Positions 9,357 through 19,049 of a stretch of DNA of 64,000 bases are shown here, in pieces; position 1 is the stretch's first letter, and each line of letters opens with the position of its first letter. Location: NCBI RefSeq assembly GCF_011617245.1, contig NZ_CP050152.1:2656503-2720502 (forward strand), given 5' to 3'. Both the position numbers and the translations under genes were made by a program. This DNA is from Brevibacterium atlanticum. Its GTDB lineage: Bacteria; Actinomycetota; Actinomycetes; Actinomycetales; Brevibacteriaceae. The notes below the pieces were generated by a model. It searched no databases and was not told the origin of the DNA. It saw only the letters and a list, made by a program, of their open reading frames with translations.

Positions 9357-9419
9357 GAGCACTGCTCTTGCTTTTCATGGCTGACCGCTCTACGCTCGAT
9401 TGAGAGAGCACTGCTCTCT
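9357..9419 (+). promoter_or_regulatory. Promoter of the SDR gene flanked by twin TetR-type operators
   Basis: Two related dyads share GAGCA-C-TGCTC: one at 9357-9367, the other extended to a 17-mer with 8-base arms at 9403-9419. Between them a possible -35 TTGCTT (9368-9373) and -10 TACGCT (9391-9396) are 17 bases apart, so a regulator bound at the two sites would bracket the promoter. Confidence 0.65.
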
Positions 9420-9460
9420 GAAACTCTTTCGGGAACTCTTCATGTGAAGGACTCAACGCC

Positions 9461-10426
9461 ATGACCACTGCACTCATCATCGGAAACGGACAGATCGGCG
9501 CAGAGATCGCCGCTCAACTCAGCCAGGCCGGGACCACGGTCCGGATCGCCACCCGCTCGGGTGGCGTACCCGCGGCTCCCCGGTCACACTCGACACAGAC
9601 GGAAGCCGGCGCCGCCGCGACCGCGACAGTCGCCGCGCCCACCCACATCAAGGCCGACGCAAGCGATCGCGAACAGCTCATCGAGGCCGCCCGCGGGGTC
9701 GATGTGATCTTCGCCTGCGCTCACGCGGCCTATGACAGCAGGGTCTGGGAGCGGGTCCTTCCGGGACTCGACGCCGCGGTCCTCGACACTGCCGCCGAGC
9801 TCGGCATCCCCGTCGTCTTCCCTGAATCCGTCTATGCCTTTGCCGGCCTCGACCAACCGATCACCGAGGACTCCCCCTTCGCTCCCGTCGACGACAAGGG
9901 ACGGATCCGTCAACGCCTCCTCGAGGCGCGTACGGCCCATCCGGCCACCTCGGCGAGCGTCATTGCCGGGGATCTGCTCGGCCGGACGGCCGAACCGAAG
10001 ACCTCGGTGGTGAGGCTGTGCATCACGGAACCGATCGCGCACGGACGGCGAGCCTTCGTTCCCGCTCGCGCCGATGTCGCCCACGGGATCACGGTCATCG
10101 CCGACCTCGCGGCCGCGATGATCCGGGCGGCGGAACTGCTGGCCGGCGTCCCTGCGGGGACGCACAAACTCCTCCTGGCGCCCGCGTCGAATCCGACACT
10201 GGCAGAGATCGCCGAGTTCACGCACTCCGAACTCGGCTCTCGGGCGAAGCATCCGTTGGCGCTGCCCCACTGGGTCATCCGCGCCATCGGACTGTTCGAC
10301 CGCTCGATGTACGAGGTGGGCCAGCTCGGACCCATCTGGTACGAACCCTGCGTCATCGAGCCGGGCACGCTGGGCGACTCCGTCCCGACGACCGATTGGC
10401 GCGACGGCGTGCGTCAGATGCTCTGA
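9461..10426 (+). CDS. NAD(P)-dependent SDR/epimerase-like protein
   Basis: The product has 321 residues. The dinucleotide-binding motif GNGQIGAEIAAQL (about 8-20) starts a Rossmann fold, and ASDREQLIEAARGVDVIFACAHAAY follows as in atypical SDRs of the NmrA/epimerase type. PVVFPESVYAF near residue 110 replaces the canonical YxxxK region, so catalysis may be atypical. GAAGGA lies 10 bases before the ATG. It is controlled with the divergent TetR gene. The substrate is unknown. The gene ends seven bases before the convergent abgT stop. Confidence 0.85.
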   Translation: MTTALIIGNGQIGAEIAAQLSQAGTTVRIATRSGGVPAAPRSHSTQTEAGAAATATVAAPTHIKADASDREQLIEAARGVDVIFACAHAAYDSRVWERVLPGLDAAVLDTAAELGIPVVFPESVYAFAGLDQPITEDSPFAPVDDKGRIRQRLLEARTAHPATSASVIAGDLLGRTAEPKTSVVRLCITEPIAHGRRAFVPARADVAHGITVIADLAAAMIRAAELLAGVPAGTHKLLLAPASNPTLAEIAEFTHSELGSRAKHPLALPHWVIRAIGLFDRSMYEVGQLGPIWYEPCVIEPGTLGDSVPTTDWRDGVRQML

Positions 10427-10433
10427 GCCTTCC

Positions 10434-12146
10434 CTACTTGAGGAAGATGCCGTTGCCGGGACCCAGTGGCAGATCGAAGAAGAACCAGATCGCCAGCAGC
10501 GCGGCCCAGGCCAGCCAGAACGGAATGACGAACGGGAACATGCGGGAGATGATCGTGCCCAGGCCCGCATTCGGTTCATACCGGCGGACGAGGCCGAGGA
10601 GGACGATCATGTACGGGTTGAGCGGGGTGATGACCTGGGTGGCCGAGTCGCCGACGCGGAATCCGGCCTGGATGAATGCCGGCTCGTAGCCGAGGATCGC
10701 GAACAGCGGCACGAACACCGCGGCCATGAGCGTCCACATCGACGAGCCGGAGACGATGAAGAGGTTGAGCACGCTGGCCAACAGCATGAAGCCGATGACC
10801 GCGGCGAACCCGGTCAGGCCGATGCTCTCGAGCCCGTCGGCGCCGGCCACGGCGATCCACGAACCGATTCCCGTCCAGTTGAACAGGGCGATGAACTGGC
10901 CGAGGATGAACGCGAGGATGAGGAACGACATCATGTCGATGATCGACTGGCTCATCATCCTCACCAGGTCATTCATCGAGCGCACGGTGCGCACGACGAA
11001 CCCGTAGACGACGCCCATGAGCATGAAGTACGCGAAGACGATGAACACGATCGACGACAGCAGCGGCGACTCCGGGAGGAAGCCGCCGTTCTCGTTCCGC
11101 CACGGCGAATTCGGGATGAGGAAGGCGACGAGGAGCACCGCGGTGAGCAGGAGTGCCGCAACAACGGACCAGATCAGGCCCTTCTTCTCCTCGGGCTCGA
11201 GGTGCGCCTGGATCTCTGTGTCCGTGGAGTCCTCGGACCCTGACTCCTCGGACCCTGACTCCTCGGAACCTGACTCCGCAGAACCTGACTCTGCGGAGTC
11301 GTTCCCTCGCCGGTCGGCAGCCGCCTGCTGATCGGAGTACGGGCTGTCCTTGGCCTGGTATTCCTTCGCCAGGCCCGTGCCGCCGGCGTTCGCATACTCG
11401 CGCGGTACTCCCTTGCGGATCATGTTCGGTTCGATGAGCTTATCGATGATGAAGCCCGCGATGATCGAGAGAACGATCGACGCGGCGATGTTGAAGTAGT
11501 AGTTCGACACCGGGTTGACCGCTGTGTATTCGGTTCCTGGCAGGGTGTCCATCACCGAGGTCGTGATGCCCGCGAACAGGGCGTCGAGGCTGGTGGGCAC
11601 GATCGATGTCGAATAGCCGGCTCCGGTGGCGGCGAACCCGCCGATGAGTCCGGCCATCGGATGCCGTCCTGCCGCCTTGAACACGAGCGCGGCCAGCGGC
11701 GGGATGATGATGAACGCTGAGTCGGCCATGATCGAACCGACCACACCGACGAATCCGACGGCGTAGGGCAGCAGCCAGCGCGGGCTCGACCCGAAGGCGA
11801 TGCGCACAGCCGCAGCGAGCATCCCCGACTTCTCGGCCACACCGACGGCCAGCAGGATCGGCAGCACGGTGGCCAGCGGTGGGAACCCGATGTAGTTGTC
11901 GCCCATCGTCGTCGTCAGCCACGACAGGCCCTCACCGGTGAAGAGTCCTTTGATGGCGACGGTCTCATCGCTGCCGGGGATCGACACTGTGACATCGGCG
12001 AGTGCCATGGCCGTCGAGATCGCGCCGGTGAGGAGGAAGAGACCGAGGAAGAGGGTGAACGGTTCGGGCAGCTTGTTGCCGACCCGTTCGATTCCGTCGA
12101 GCATGCGTTGGCCGATGCCGACCTTTCCATTGGTCGTCGTTGACAT
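10434..12146 (-). CDS. AbgT-family transporter
   Basis: The product has 570 residues with about 11-12 hydrophobic segments. It begins QRMLDGIERVGNKLPEPFTLFLGLF, a typical AbgT start, and carries the conserved VVGSIMADSAFIIIPPLAALVF and GYSTSIVPTSLDALFAG regions. The family exports sulfonamides/antimetabolites or imports p-aminobenzoyl-glutamate, driven by ions. A hydrophilic loop (about residues 270-325) contains a Ser/Gly/Glu tandem repeat. It lies downstream of an M20 amidohydrolase, the usual abgB-abgT pairing. AAGGAC precedes the ATG at 12146. Confidence 0.93.
   Translation of the reverse strand: MSTTTNGKVGIGQRMLDGIERVGNKLPEPFTLFLGLFLLTGAISTAMALADVTVSIPGSDETVAIKGLFTGEGLSWLTTTMGDNYIGFPPLATVLPILLAVGVAEKSGMLAAAVRIAFGSSPRWLLPYAVGFVGVVGSIMADSAFIIIPPLAALVFKAAGRHPMAGLIGGFAATGAGYSTSIVPTSLDALFAGITTSVMDTLPGTEYTAVNPVSNYYFNIAASIVLSIIAGFIIDKLIEPNMIRKGVPREYANAGGTGLAKEYQAKDSPYSDQQAAADRRGNDSAESGSAESGSEESGSEESGSEDSTDTEIQAHLEPEEKKGLIWSVVAALLLTAVLLVAFLIPNSPWRNENGGFLPESPLLSSIVFIVFAYFMLMGVVYGFVVRTVRSMNDLVRMMSQSIIDMMSFLILAFILGQFIALFNWTGIGSWIAVAGADGLESIGLTGFAAVIGFMLLASVLNLFIVSGSSMWTLMAAVFVPLFAILGYEPAFIQAGFRVGDSATQVITPLNPYMIVLLGLVRRYEPNAGLGTIISRMFPFVIPFWLAWAALLAIWFFFDLPLGPGNGIFLK
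11230..11299 (-). repeat. 15-bp tandem repeat inside abgT
   Basis: Four to five imperfect copies of a 15-base unit (plus strand TCCTCGGACCCTGAC) encode repeated Gly-Ser-(Ala/Glu)-Glu-Ser in a cytosolic-type loop. Reading frame is kept. It could vary in copy number between strains. Confidence 0.8.
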
Positions 12147-12208
12147 GAGCAGTCCTTCTGGTCGATGGAGAGGGCTGGGCGTTGCGGGTTCAGTGTGGAC
12201 GGTGCGGA

Positions 12209-13555
12209 TCAGTCGAAGTAGTGTGCGACGTCGATGGCTCCGCCGTCGCGGGAGAACTCCTCGACCACCTCGGCGGCGAGGGCATCGTCGACGAGGAAGT
12301 CCAGGGCCGTGCAGGCCAGCCCGTATGCAGCGTCGACGGCCGCGGATTCGGCTGCGGGAGTCTTCGCGGCCTCGGCGAATTCACGGGTGTGCAGGGCCAC
12401 CTCGGCGTCGGCGGTCTTGATGAGCGGGTGGATGCCGGGGATCCGGTAGGACACGTTGCCGAAGTCCGTGGAGGCGGCGATCGACTCGTCGAGGACGCCG
12501 CCGGGCAGCGGTGAGCGTCCACGGGTCTGCTCGTGTTCGGCCCACCGAGCCGTCAGCGCCTGGTTCGTGCGCACCGGCAGCGAGGGCGGGTGTTCGTCCC
12601 ATTCGACATCGACACCGGTCCCGGTCATCAGCGCCGCACCCTTCGCGGCGTCCTCGACCCGGTCGGAGAGTTCTTTGAGCGTCTCGGGGAACTTCGAGCG
12701 GACGTAGCACTGCACGGTCGCGGATTCGGTGATGATCGACGGTCGAGTGCCGCCGTCGCTGATGACCGCGTGCAGACGCGAGATCGGCGGCATCTGCTGC
12801 CGCAGCAGGCCGAGTCCCTGATAGAAGAGGTTCGCCGCGTCCAGGGCGTTGCGGCCCATGAACGGCTGCGCCGAGGCGTGAGCGGCGATGCCGGAGTAGG
12901 TGACGGTGAGCAGGCGGCGACCCAGCCACACCTGGTCGGCGCAGTCATAGCCGTACCCGTGGACCATGATGGCCGCGTCGATGCCGTCGAAGGCTCCGGC
13001 CCTGGCCATGACCTCCTTGCCCGAGTGCCCTTCTTCGGCGGGGGTGCCCAACAGCACGACGGTGCCGGGAACTGCGTCCGGGTCTTGCTTCCACAGGGCG
13101 TGGAGGGCGAGGATGGCGCCGACGCCTGCGGTGGCGATGATGTTGTGCCCGCACGCGTGGCCGATCTCCGGCAGGGCGTCGTATTCGGCGAGGATCGCGA
13201 TGGTGCGACCGTGACCGGAGCCGGTGGTCGCCCGCAGGGTGGTGTCGACGCCGTAGAGTCCCGTGTCGACGTCGATGCCGTGGCCCTCCAGCACCGAGGC
13301 GATCGCCTGGACGGAGTCGAATTCGACGAAGGCCGTCTCGGCCAGGGAATGGATGGTGTGGAGCAGGCTCGTCAGCTCATCGCCGGCGTCCTCGAGGGCC
13401 GCGGCGATGCCCGTCCGGCTGGCTTCCGGGGCGCCGGTGAAGTCCGATTCCCAGGCGGCTGCCCGTGAGGCGCGCTCATCGGTCTGGCGGGCCATCTCAT
13501 CGAGGTAGCTCTCATCGGGCGCGGTCGGGTGGCCGAGGTCACGGATGTCGTTCAT
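12209..13555 (-). CDS. M20-family amidohydrolase, AbgB-like
   Basis: The product has 448 residues. Metal-site motifs are visible: AILAEYDALPEIGHACGHN (about 120-138), GTPAEEGHSGK (about 169-179) and a dimerisation domain with HASAQPFMGRNALDAAN. The family hydrolyses N-acyl amino acids, dipeptides or p-aminobenzoyl-glutamate. Its position just before abgT (about 60 bases) suggests it cleaves the transported amide, for example to p-aminobenzoate and glutamate; this is inference. The start at 13555 has a weak RBS. Confidence 0.9.
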   Translation of the reverse strand: MNDIRDLGHPTAPDESYLDEMARQTDERASRAAAWESDFTGAPEASRTGIAAALEDAGDELTSLLHTIHSLAETAFVEFDSVQAIASVLEGHGIDVDTGLYGVDTTLRATTGSGHGRTIAILAEYDALPEIGHACGHNIIATAGVGAILALHALWKQDPDAVPGTVVLLGTPAEEGHSGKEVMARAGAFDGIDAAIMVHGYGYDCADQVWLGRRLLTVTYSGIAAHASAQPFMGRNALDAANLFYQGLGLLRQQMPPISRLHAVISDGGTRPSIITESATVQCYVRSKFPETLKELSDRVEDAAKGAALMTGTGVDVEWDEHPPSLPVRTNQALTARWAEHEQTRGRSPLPGGVLDESIAASTDFGNVSYRIPGIHPLIKTADAEVALHTREFAEAAKTPAAESAAVDAAYGLACTALDFLVDDALAAEVVEEFSRDGGAIDVAHYFD

Positions 13556-13719
13556 GGGACTTAAGCATAGGTGCCCGAAGGCTGCGACACACCGGTGTCC
13601 GTCATCGGTCGAACTCGCCGAGGCGGCCTGACGTGGGGAGGTAACGCGGCCGTCCGACGCGAGAAGTCTTATCGCCGAGGCGGCCCACCGGGGTCAGGCC
13701 CGTGACCGTGCCGACCGAG

Positions 13720-14541
13720 TCAGGATCGAATGAGGCGGATGGCCAGGGAGTCGATCTTCGTGACGAGTTCCTCGTCGCCGGCCACGGCCTCCTGGAACCC
13801 GCGGACGTCATCCTGGCCCACCTCGGACTCGACACCGAGGGAGATCCCGAGCTCCGGTCCCCCGAGGTGGACGTTGGAGCTGCCGGGACTGATGGCGAGC
13901 TTCGCCAGCCAGGGGAAGGATTCGGCGATGGCGCACACACGTCGGGCCACCTCGGCGTCGGCCCAGGACGGGGTCCACGGCTGGGATTGGACGAAGGCGA
14001 ACATGGCCGGTCGGCGCAGCAGGAACGAGGACTCAGCGCCCGGGTCGAGGACGACGAGCTGGGACTCGGCCTCGATCGCGCCGAGCACGAGCCGCTCGGA
14101 TTCGATCGGAACGGGACGGGCGTCCGGATGCCAGGCGGTCAGCGGTGGGATCCCGGAGAACCCGGGGGTGCACTCACGTCCGTCGTCGGCCTGGAGGCGG
14201 ACCATCGCCATCTCCGAGGAGTTGTCCGACATCAGCCCGTTGTCCCCGACCTCCTGGTCGACGACCATCGGCACGATCGGGGCATAGAGCCGGACCCCGG
14301 ACAGAGCGGTGACGACCTTCTGGTGCGCCACCGGGTCCAAGGGCGCGTTCGCGACCTCGCCCATCGCCTCGAGCAGCTCGGCATCGGCCAATCCGGAGTC
14401 ACCCGAGAACGGGTTGGGCTTGAGATTGCGCCCGGCCCACTCCTGTCCGGCCGAGTCGGTGGGTCCGTGCGAATGGTCGGAACCGTGCTGATGGCCCGAC
14501 TGTTCGAGCGCTTCATCGGGTCCGTGTGAGTGCGTGCTCAC
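13720..14541 (-). CDS. SseB family protein
   Basis: The product has 273 residues from GTG at 14541, five bases after the priA stop. A His/Asp/Gly-rich N-terminus (SHGPDEALEQSGHQHGSDHSHG) precedes the SseB N-terminal domain pattern (LLEAMGEVANAPLDPVAHQKVVTAL, then VRLYAPIVPMVV, MAMVRLQADDGRECTPGFSG). It ends ELVTKIDSLAIRLIRS. Actinobacterial SseB-like genes commonly follow hisA/priA; their role is unknown. The histidine-rich start could bind metal. The frame stays open further upstream into priA, but those starts lack an RBS. Confidence 0.85.
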   Translation of the reverse strand: MSTHSHGPDEALEQSGHQHGSDHSHGPTDSAGQEWAGRNLKPNPFSGDSGLADAELLEAMGEVANAPLDPVAHQKVVTALSGVRLYAPIVPMVVDQEVGDNGLMSDNSSEMAMVRLQADDGRECTPGFSGIPPLTAWHPDARPVPIESERLVLGAIEAESQLVVLDPGAESSFLLRRPAMFAFVQSQPWTPSWADAEVARRVCAIAESFPWLAKLAISPGSSNVHLGGPELGISLGVESEVGQDDVRGFQEAVAGDEELVTKIDSLAIRLIRS

Positions 14542-14545
14542 CGGC

Positions 14546-15283
14546 TCAACGTCCTGCGACGTCGAGGGCTTCTTCGAGGGTGAACTTGCCGGCGTAGAGG
14601 GCCTTGCCCACGATCGCGGAGTCGACGCCGTAGGGCACGAGTTCGCGCAGGGCGCGCAGGTCCTCGAGGCTCGACACACCCCCGGAGGCGACGATCGGGG
14701 TCTCGGTCTTCTCGGCCAGGGATTTGAGCAGTTCGACGTTGGGGCCCTGCAGGGTGCCGTCCTTGCGCACGTCGGTGACGACGTAGCGGGCGCAGCCGGC
14801 GGCTTCGAGGGCGTCGAGGACCTCGTAGAGGTCTCCGCCGTCCTGCGTCCAGCCGCGGGCGGCCAAGGTGGTGCCGCGGACGTCGAGGCCGATGGCGACC
14901 TGATCGCCGAAGCGGCCGATCATCTCGGCCGTCCACTCGGGGTTCTCCAGGGCGGCGGTGCCGATGTTGACTCGTTCGGCGCCGGTGTCGAGTGCCCGTT
15001 CGAGGCTTTCGGTGTCACGGATGCCGCCGGAGAGTTCGACCTTGATGCCCACAGCCTTGACGACCTGATTGAGCAGGTCGGAGTTCGAGCCGCGTCCGAA
15101 GGCCGCGTCGAGGTCGACGAGGTGGATCCATTCGGCGCCCCGATTCTCGAAGTCCTGTGCCGCGTCGATGGGTGAGCCGTAGTCGGTTTCGGTGCCGGCT
15201 TCGCCCTGGACGAGGCGGACGGCCTTGCCGTCGGCGACGTCGACTGCGGGAAGGAGTACGAGCTTGTTCGGGGTGTCTGTCAT
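14546..15283 (-). CDS. priA: Phosphoribosyl isomerase (HisA/PriA)
   Basis: The product has 245 residues with a (beta/alpha)8 barrel. The N-terminus [20 protein letters not shown] carries the catalytic Asp, ELSGGIRD and [15 protein letters not shown] give the second Asp and the phosphate loop, and [16 protein letters not shown] follows. It isomerises ProFAR to PRFAR in histidine synthesis. In many actinobacteria the same enzyme also does the TrpF step, which cannot be proven from this window. The ATG at 15283 has AAAGG upstream; the longer open frame is not needed. It lies between hisH and the SseB gene. Confidence 0.95.
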   Translation of the reverse strand: MTDTPNKLVLLPAVDVADGKAVRLVQGEAGTETDYGSPIDAAQDFENRGAEWIHLVDLDAAFGRGSNSDLLNQVVKAVGIKVELSGGIRDTESLERALDTGAERVNIGTAALENPEWTAEMIGRFGDQVAIGLDVRGTTLAARGWTQDGGDLYEVLDALEAAGCARYVVTDVRKDGTLQGPNVELLKSLAEKTETPIVASGGVSSLEDLRALRELVPYGVDSAIVGKALYAGKFTLEEALDVAGR

Positions 15284-15377
15284 TGTGACCTTTCTGCGAA
15301 GGTGCCCACGGGGTTTGGGCGGTTCCGGAATTGCGAACGGTTCCAGGGTTTCGGGCAATGGTAGTCGGTGTGCTCGG

Positions 15378-16004
15378 TCAGGAGCTGGGCGTCGGGCCGG
15401 GAAACGTCGCGAGCCAGTTGCGCAGCAGCTGCTGCCCGGCCGCGGCGGACTTCTCCGGGTGGAACTGGGCGGCCCAGGTGGTGCCGTCCTCGACGGCGGC
15501 GACGAAGTCCTCACCGTGGCGAGCGGTGGTCACGATCGTGCCGGGCGGCGGCTCGGTCGCCGCATAGGAGTGGACGAAGTAGAACCGTTCGTCTTCGATG
15601 CCTGAGAACATCGCCGAGGTGGCCGGTGCACTGATCTGCGTCCATCCCATGTGCGGGACGACGGGAGCGTTGAGTCCGGTGACGGCGCCCGGCCACAGAC
15701 CGATTCCCTCGGTCTCGACGCCGTGCTCCTCGCCGCGGGCGAAGAAGACCTGCAGTCCCACGCAGATGCCCAGCAGCGGTCGGCCCTGTGCGTGGCGGTC
15801 GCGGATGAGGTCGACGGCTCCGACGTGTCTCAGTCCCGCCATGACGGCGGAGAATGCGCCGACGCCGGGGACGAGGAGTCCATCGGAGTCGTCGATGACG
15901 TCGTGATCGGCCGTCAGCGTCACCTCGGCGCCGGCGGCGGCGACCGCGCGGACGGCTGAGCGGACGTTTCCGGCTCCGTAGTCGAGGACAGCCACCGTCG
16001 TCAT
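15378..16004 (-). CDS. hisH: Imidazole glycerol phosphate synthase, glutamine amidotransferase subunit
   Basis: The product has 208 residues. It is a class I glutaminase: [13 protein letters not shown] at the start, nucleophile Cys81 in [12 protein letters not shown], and His/Glu in AAQFHPEKS near the end. It supplies ammonia to HisF, which is not in this window. The ATG at 16004 overlaps the stop of the upstream membrane protein gene (ATGA), indicating translational coupling. Confidence 0.96.
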   Translation of the reverse strand: MTTVAVLDYGAGNVRSAVRAVAAAGAEVTLTADHDVIDDSDGLLVPGVGAFSAVMAGLRHVGAVDLIRDRHAQGRPLLGICVGLQVFFARGEEHGVETEGIGLWPGAVTGLNAPVVPHMGWTQISAPATSAMFSGIEDERFYFVHSYAATEPPPGTIVTTARHGEDFVAAVEDGTTWAAQFHPEKSAAAGQQLLRNWLATFPGPTPSS

Positions 16005-16603
16005 CGTTTCGCTCCCTTGCCGAGCACCGACCAGATCCGCCACAGGGCGAAGAGGAGGACGATGATGCCGAAGACCGCGACGACCCAGGCGACGGTGTTG
16101 CCGCCGATCCCCAGCGCGAGGCCGAAGGCGGTGACCAGTCCGGCGAGGATCGCGACGATGATCCACAGCAGAGCGGTGCGGGCCACGGCCGCCCGACCGG
16201 GGCTCATGGTCGCGGCGCTGGCCTGCAGCTTCGTCATCGAACTCGTCTCGATGCTGCCCTCGACGTCGTGTGCCGATACGGTCTCGAGCAGGAGACCTTC
16301 GAGCACGTCGGGCAGATTCTTCAGCGCGAGCCCGGCGGGAACGTCGGATTCGCGGGTGCCGTGGCGGTAGTGTCCGGCGTCGATCTGCTCCTCGCTGCGG
16401 ACCAGCAGGAGGACCTCGTGTTTGCCGGCGAGCTTCGAGATCGCGGCGGCCGCCTCGTTGCCGGAGGCGACATCGGTGTTGCTCAGCACGATGCCGGTGA
16501 ACTCTCCGATCGGCACGATGGTGCCGGAGATATTCGACAGCACGCAGGCGGCGGCCAGCTGCTGGGCGACCCCGAAGGGGGTCACGACGACGGTGGTGCT
16601 CAC
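16001..16603 (-). CDS. Unknown membrane protein inside the his operon
   Basis: The product has 200 residues. GTG at 16603 overlaps the hisB stop (GTGA) and the gene's own stop overlaps the hisH start (ATGA), so it is tightly coupled on both sides. Residues 1-110 are soluble-looking ([41 protein letters not shown]). Two transmembrane helices follow near 140-185 ([21 protein letters not shown] and [21 protein letters not shown]), with a short basic tail. I do not recognise a family. A role in histidine synthesis is only suggested by context; uptake, sensing or anchoring are equally open. Confidence 0.85.
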   Translation of the reverse strand: MSTTVVVTPFGVAQQLAAACVLSNISGTIVPIGEFTGIVLSNTDVASGNEAAAAISKLAGKHEVLLLVRSEEQIDAGHYRHGTRESDVPAGLALKNLPDVLEGLLLETVSAHDVEGSIETSSMTKLQASAATMSPGRAAVARTALLWIIVAILAGLVTAFGLALGIGGNTVAWVVAVFGIIVLLFALWRIWSVLGKGAKR

Positions 16604-17196
16604 AGGACTCCCTTGGTGCTGGGGACGGAATTGCTGCGGGGGTCTTCCTCGACGGCTTCGCGCAGGGCCCGGGCGAAGGCCTTGTACTGGGCTTCGACGA
16701 TGTGGTGCGGGTCGCGGCCGCGAACGAGGTCGAGGTGGACGGTCAGTCCGCCGTGGAAGGCGATGGATTCGAGCGAGTGCGAGGTCATCGATCCGGTGAA
16801 GTGACCGCCGATGAGGTGGTACTGCTGGCCTTCGGGTTCGCCTTCGTGGACGAAGTAGGGACGACCGGAGACGTCGACGACGCACTGGGCCAGGGCCTCG
16901 TCGAGTGGGACGGCGGCGAAGCCGTAGCGGCGGATGCCGACCTTATCGCCGAGGGCCTCCCTGAGCGTCTGGCCGAGCACGATGGAGGTGTCTTCGACCG
17001 TGTGGTGCACGTCGATGTGGGTGTCACCGGTGGCGGTGATGTCGAGGTCGATCATCGAGTGCTTCGACAGGGCGGTGAGCATGTGGTCGAAGAACGGCAC
17101 GCTCGTCGAGATCGTCGAGGCACCGGTTCCGTCAAGATTGACGGACACGGACACCGTGGATTCGGAGGTCGTGCGTGAGTTCTGGGCCTGCCTCAT
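16600..17196 (-). CDS. hisB: Imidazoleglycerol-phosphate dehydratase
   Basis: The product has 198 residues, the single-domain form. Repeated metal-binding His clusters are seen: [35 protein letters not shown], then [24 protein letters not shown] and [20 protein letters not shown]. It dehydrates IGP to imidazole acetol phosphate. The start ATG at 17196 overlaps the hisC stop by 4 bases. Confidence 0.97.
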   Translation of the reverse strand: MRQAQNSRTTSESTVSVSVNLDGTGASTISTSVPFFDHMLTALSKHSMIDLDITATGDTHIDVHHTVEDTSIVLGQTLREALGDKVGIRRYGFAAVPLDEALAQCVVDVSGRPYFVHEGEPEGQQYHLIGGHFTGSMTSHSLESIAFHGGLTVHLDLVRGRDPHHIVEAQYKAFARALREAVEEDPRSNSVPSTKGVL

Positions 17197-18380
17197 GGAG
17201 TGCCTTTCGTCGGGGCGGCTGATGACGGGGTCGGGGCGGTCGCCGAATCAGGCTGCTGTGCGAGAATGCTCGGGTCCTCGGCGAGGATGTCATCGATCGC
17301 GCGCAGGAATGCGTTGGTCTCTTCCTCGGTGCCGGCGTTGACACGTGCGTGACCATCGATCCCGATATCGCGGATGAGCACTCCGCGATCGAGCAGCTTC
17401 TGCCACAGCTGTGCCGGGGAGGAGATGTTGCCGAAGAGCACGAAGTTCGAATCACTGTCGTGGACGCGAAAACCGACCGCGGCGAGGTGGGCGGACATCC
17501 GGTTGCGGGAGTCGATGAGTCGGTCGACATTGCCCAGCAGCACCTCGGCGTGTTCGAGGGCGGTGCAGGCGAGGACCTGCGTGATCTCGGAGAGGTGGTA
17601 GGGCAGGCGGACGAGCCGGAGGACGTCGATGAGTTCGGGGGCGGCGATGGCGTAGCCCAGTCGCAGACCTGCGCAGGCGAAGGCCTTGCTCATGGTGCGG
17701 GAGACGACGAGGCGGGGGCGGCCCTGAAGCAGGGTCATCGCCGATGACTTCGCCGGGCGGGAGAACTCCGCATACGCCTCATCGACGATGACGATGCCCG
17801 AACAGTTGTCGTAGGCGGCTTCGATGACGTCGAGGCCGATCGAGGTGCCGGTCGGGTTGTTCGGGGTGCAGAGGAAGACGATGTCCGGGTCGACACGTGC
17901 GACCTCGGCGGCCACCGAGTCGGCGTCCAGGGTGAAATCGTCCTTGCGGGCCGAGTCCTGCCAGGTGGCTCCGGTGCCCGTGGTGATGAGCGGGTGCATC
18001 GAATAGGACGGGGTGAAGCCGAGAACGGTACGGCCCGGTCCACCGAAGGCCTGGACGATGTGGCTGAGGACTTCGTTCGAGCCGTTGGCGGCCCAGATCA
18101 TGTCGGGGCTGAGTTCGACCGTGTCGCCGGCACGGCTGTTGACGCCGTCGAGGTAGGTCACCAGGTGTTCGCGCAGAGCGGTGAATTCGCGGTCGGGATA
18201 CCGGTTGAGTCCGGCGTAGTGATCCTCGACTGCGGAACGCATGCTGTCGACGACGACTTCGGGCAGCGGATAGGCGTTCTCGTTGACGTTGAGCTGAACC
18301 GGCACGTCGAGGTGCGGCGCGCCGTACGGCTTGAGTCCGACGAGGTCCGAACGCACTGGCAGAGATTCGATGTTTCCCAC
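17193..18380 (-). CDS. hisC: Histidinol-phosphate aminotransferase
   Basis: The product has 395 residues with the class I/II aminotransferase fold: [49 protein letters not shown], and the PLP Lys232 in [18 protein letters not shown]. It converts imidazole acetol phosphate and glutamate to histidinol phosphate. The start is GTG at 18380. It is the first gene of the operon running hisC-hisB-unknown-hisH-priA-SseB. The tail of about 35 residues, rich in Ala, Pro and Thr, is longer than usual. Confidence 0.96.
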   Translation of the reverse strand: MGNIESLPVRSDLVGLKPYGAPHLDVPVQLNVNENAYPLPEVVVDSMRSAVEDHYAGLNRYPDREFTALREHLVTYLDGVNSRAGDTVELSPDMIWAANGSNEVLSHIVQAFGGPGRTVLGFTPSYSMHPLITTGTGATWQDSARKDDFTLDADSVAAEVARVDPDIVFLCTPNNPTGTSIGLDVIEAAYDNCSGIVIVDEAYAEFSRPAKSSAMTLLQGRPRLVVSRTMSKAFACAGLRLGYAIAAPELIDVLRLVRLPYHLSEITQVLACTALEHAEVLLGNVDRLIDSRNRMSAHLAAVGFRVHDSDSNFVLFGNISSPAQLWQKLLDRGVLIRDIGIDGHARVNAGTEEETNAFLRAIDDILAEDPSILAQQPDSATAPTPSSAAPTKGTP

Positions 18381-18476
18381 GCGAACAGTCTACCGAGAGA
18401 CACCGTTCGACCTCGCGGCGGGTCGGGCCGCGAGACGCCGGCACCGGCGTCCGCCGGGCTGAGGCCGGGTAGTGCC

Positions 18477-18815
18477 TCAGTCGACGGGAACGTCGAGGGT
18501 CTGTCCGGGATGGACGGTCGGGGTCGAGAGGTGGTTGATCTCGATGATGTCGGAGACGACATCACGGGTATCGCGGTCGATGCCGAGATTCGAGGCCACG
18601 GTCCACAGCGATTCGCCGTCGCCGACGACGACCGAATCGGCGGCGATGCCGACGCTCTCGGATTCCGTCTCGGCCACAGCGGCGGCCGAGAACGACTGAG
18701 TTGCCAGGAAGAGTGCTCCGCCGATGACGACGAGAGCAATGAGCAGAGTTCTGAGCAGGCGCACCGCCTGACGTCCACGAGTGGTCAGGCGCAGTCCTGT
18801 GTTCTGTGCAGACAT
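18477..18815 (-). CDS. Small LysM-domain membrane-anchored protein, probably SOS-controlled
   Basis: The product has 112 residues. A single transmembrane segment (about 21-45, LRTLLIALVVIGGALFLATQSF) is followed by a LysM domain (about 63-112, VVVGDGESLWTVASNLG to VHPGQTLDVPVD). It is divergent from lexA, the same place as Rv2719c/ChiZ of mycobacteria and YneA/DivS-type division inhibitors in other Gram-positives. By that context it may delay division or act on the cell wall during DNA damage; this is inference. A LexA-box-like dyad lies 42 bases upstream of its start. Confidence 0.85.
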   Translation of the reverse strand: MSAQNTGLRLTTRGRQAVRLLRTLLIALVVIGGALFLATQSFSAAAVAETESESVGIAADSVVVGDGESLWTVASNLGIDRDTRDVVSDIIEINHLSTPTVHPGQTLDVPVD

Positions 18816-18856
18816 CGCATTACCTCTTTCATTCGTACGATTCCACCAGCAATCGG

Positions 18857-18872
18857 TAGAACGTCTGTTCTA
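18857..18872. promoter_or_regulatory. LexA (SOS) box between the LysM gene and lexA
   Basis: TAGAACGTCTGTTCTA is a perfect 6-4-6 dyad and differs from the actinobacterial SOS consensus TCGAAC-N4-GTTCGA only at the second position of each arm. It is placed to control the LysM gene. Weaker half-matches TCGAAC at 18886 and 18908 (TCGAACATCTATGCGA) lie nearer to lexA and may serve it. Confidence 0.75.
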
Positions 18873-19049
18873 TTCAACATGCCAATCGAACAAATGTCCA
18901 GTCCGACTCGAACATCTATGCGACAATGAGAGGGAACCAGCGTTGTTGATTGATCTGTCAGAACCATCTCAGTCGGCACTGACACGAGATTCTCCGCAGC
19001 GGAGAACACGGTGTTCAGCGGCAGGGAATAGAACGAAGGGGAACGAGCA

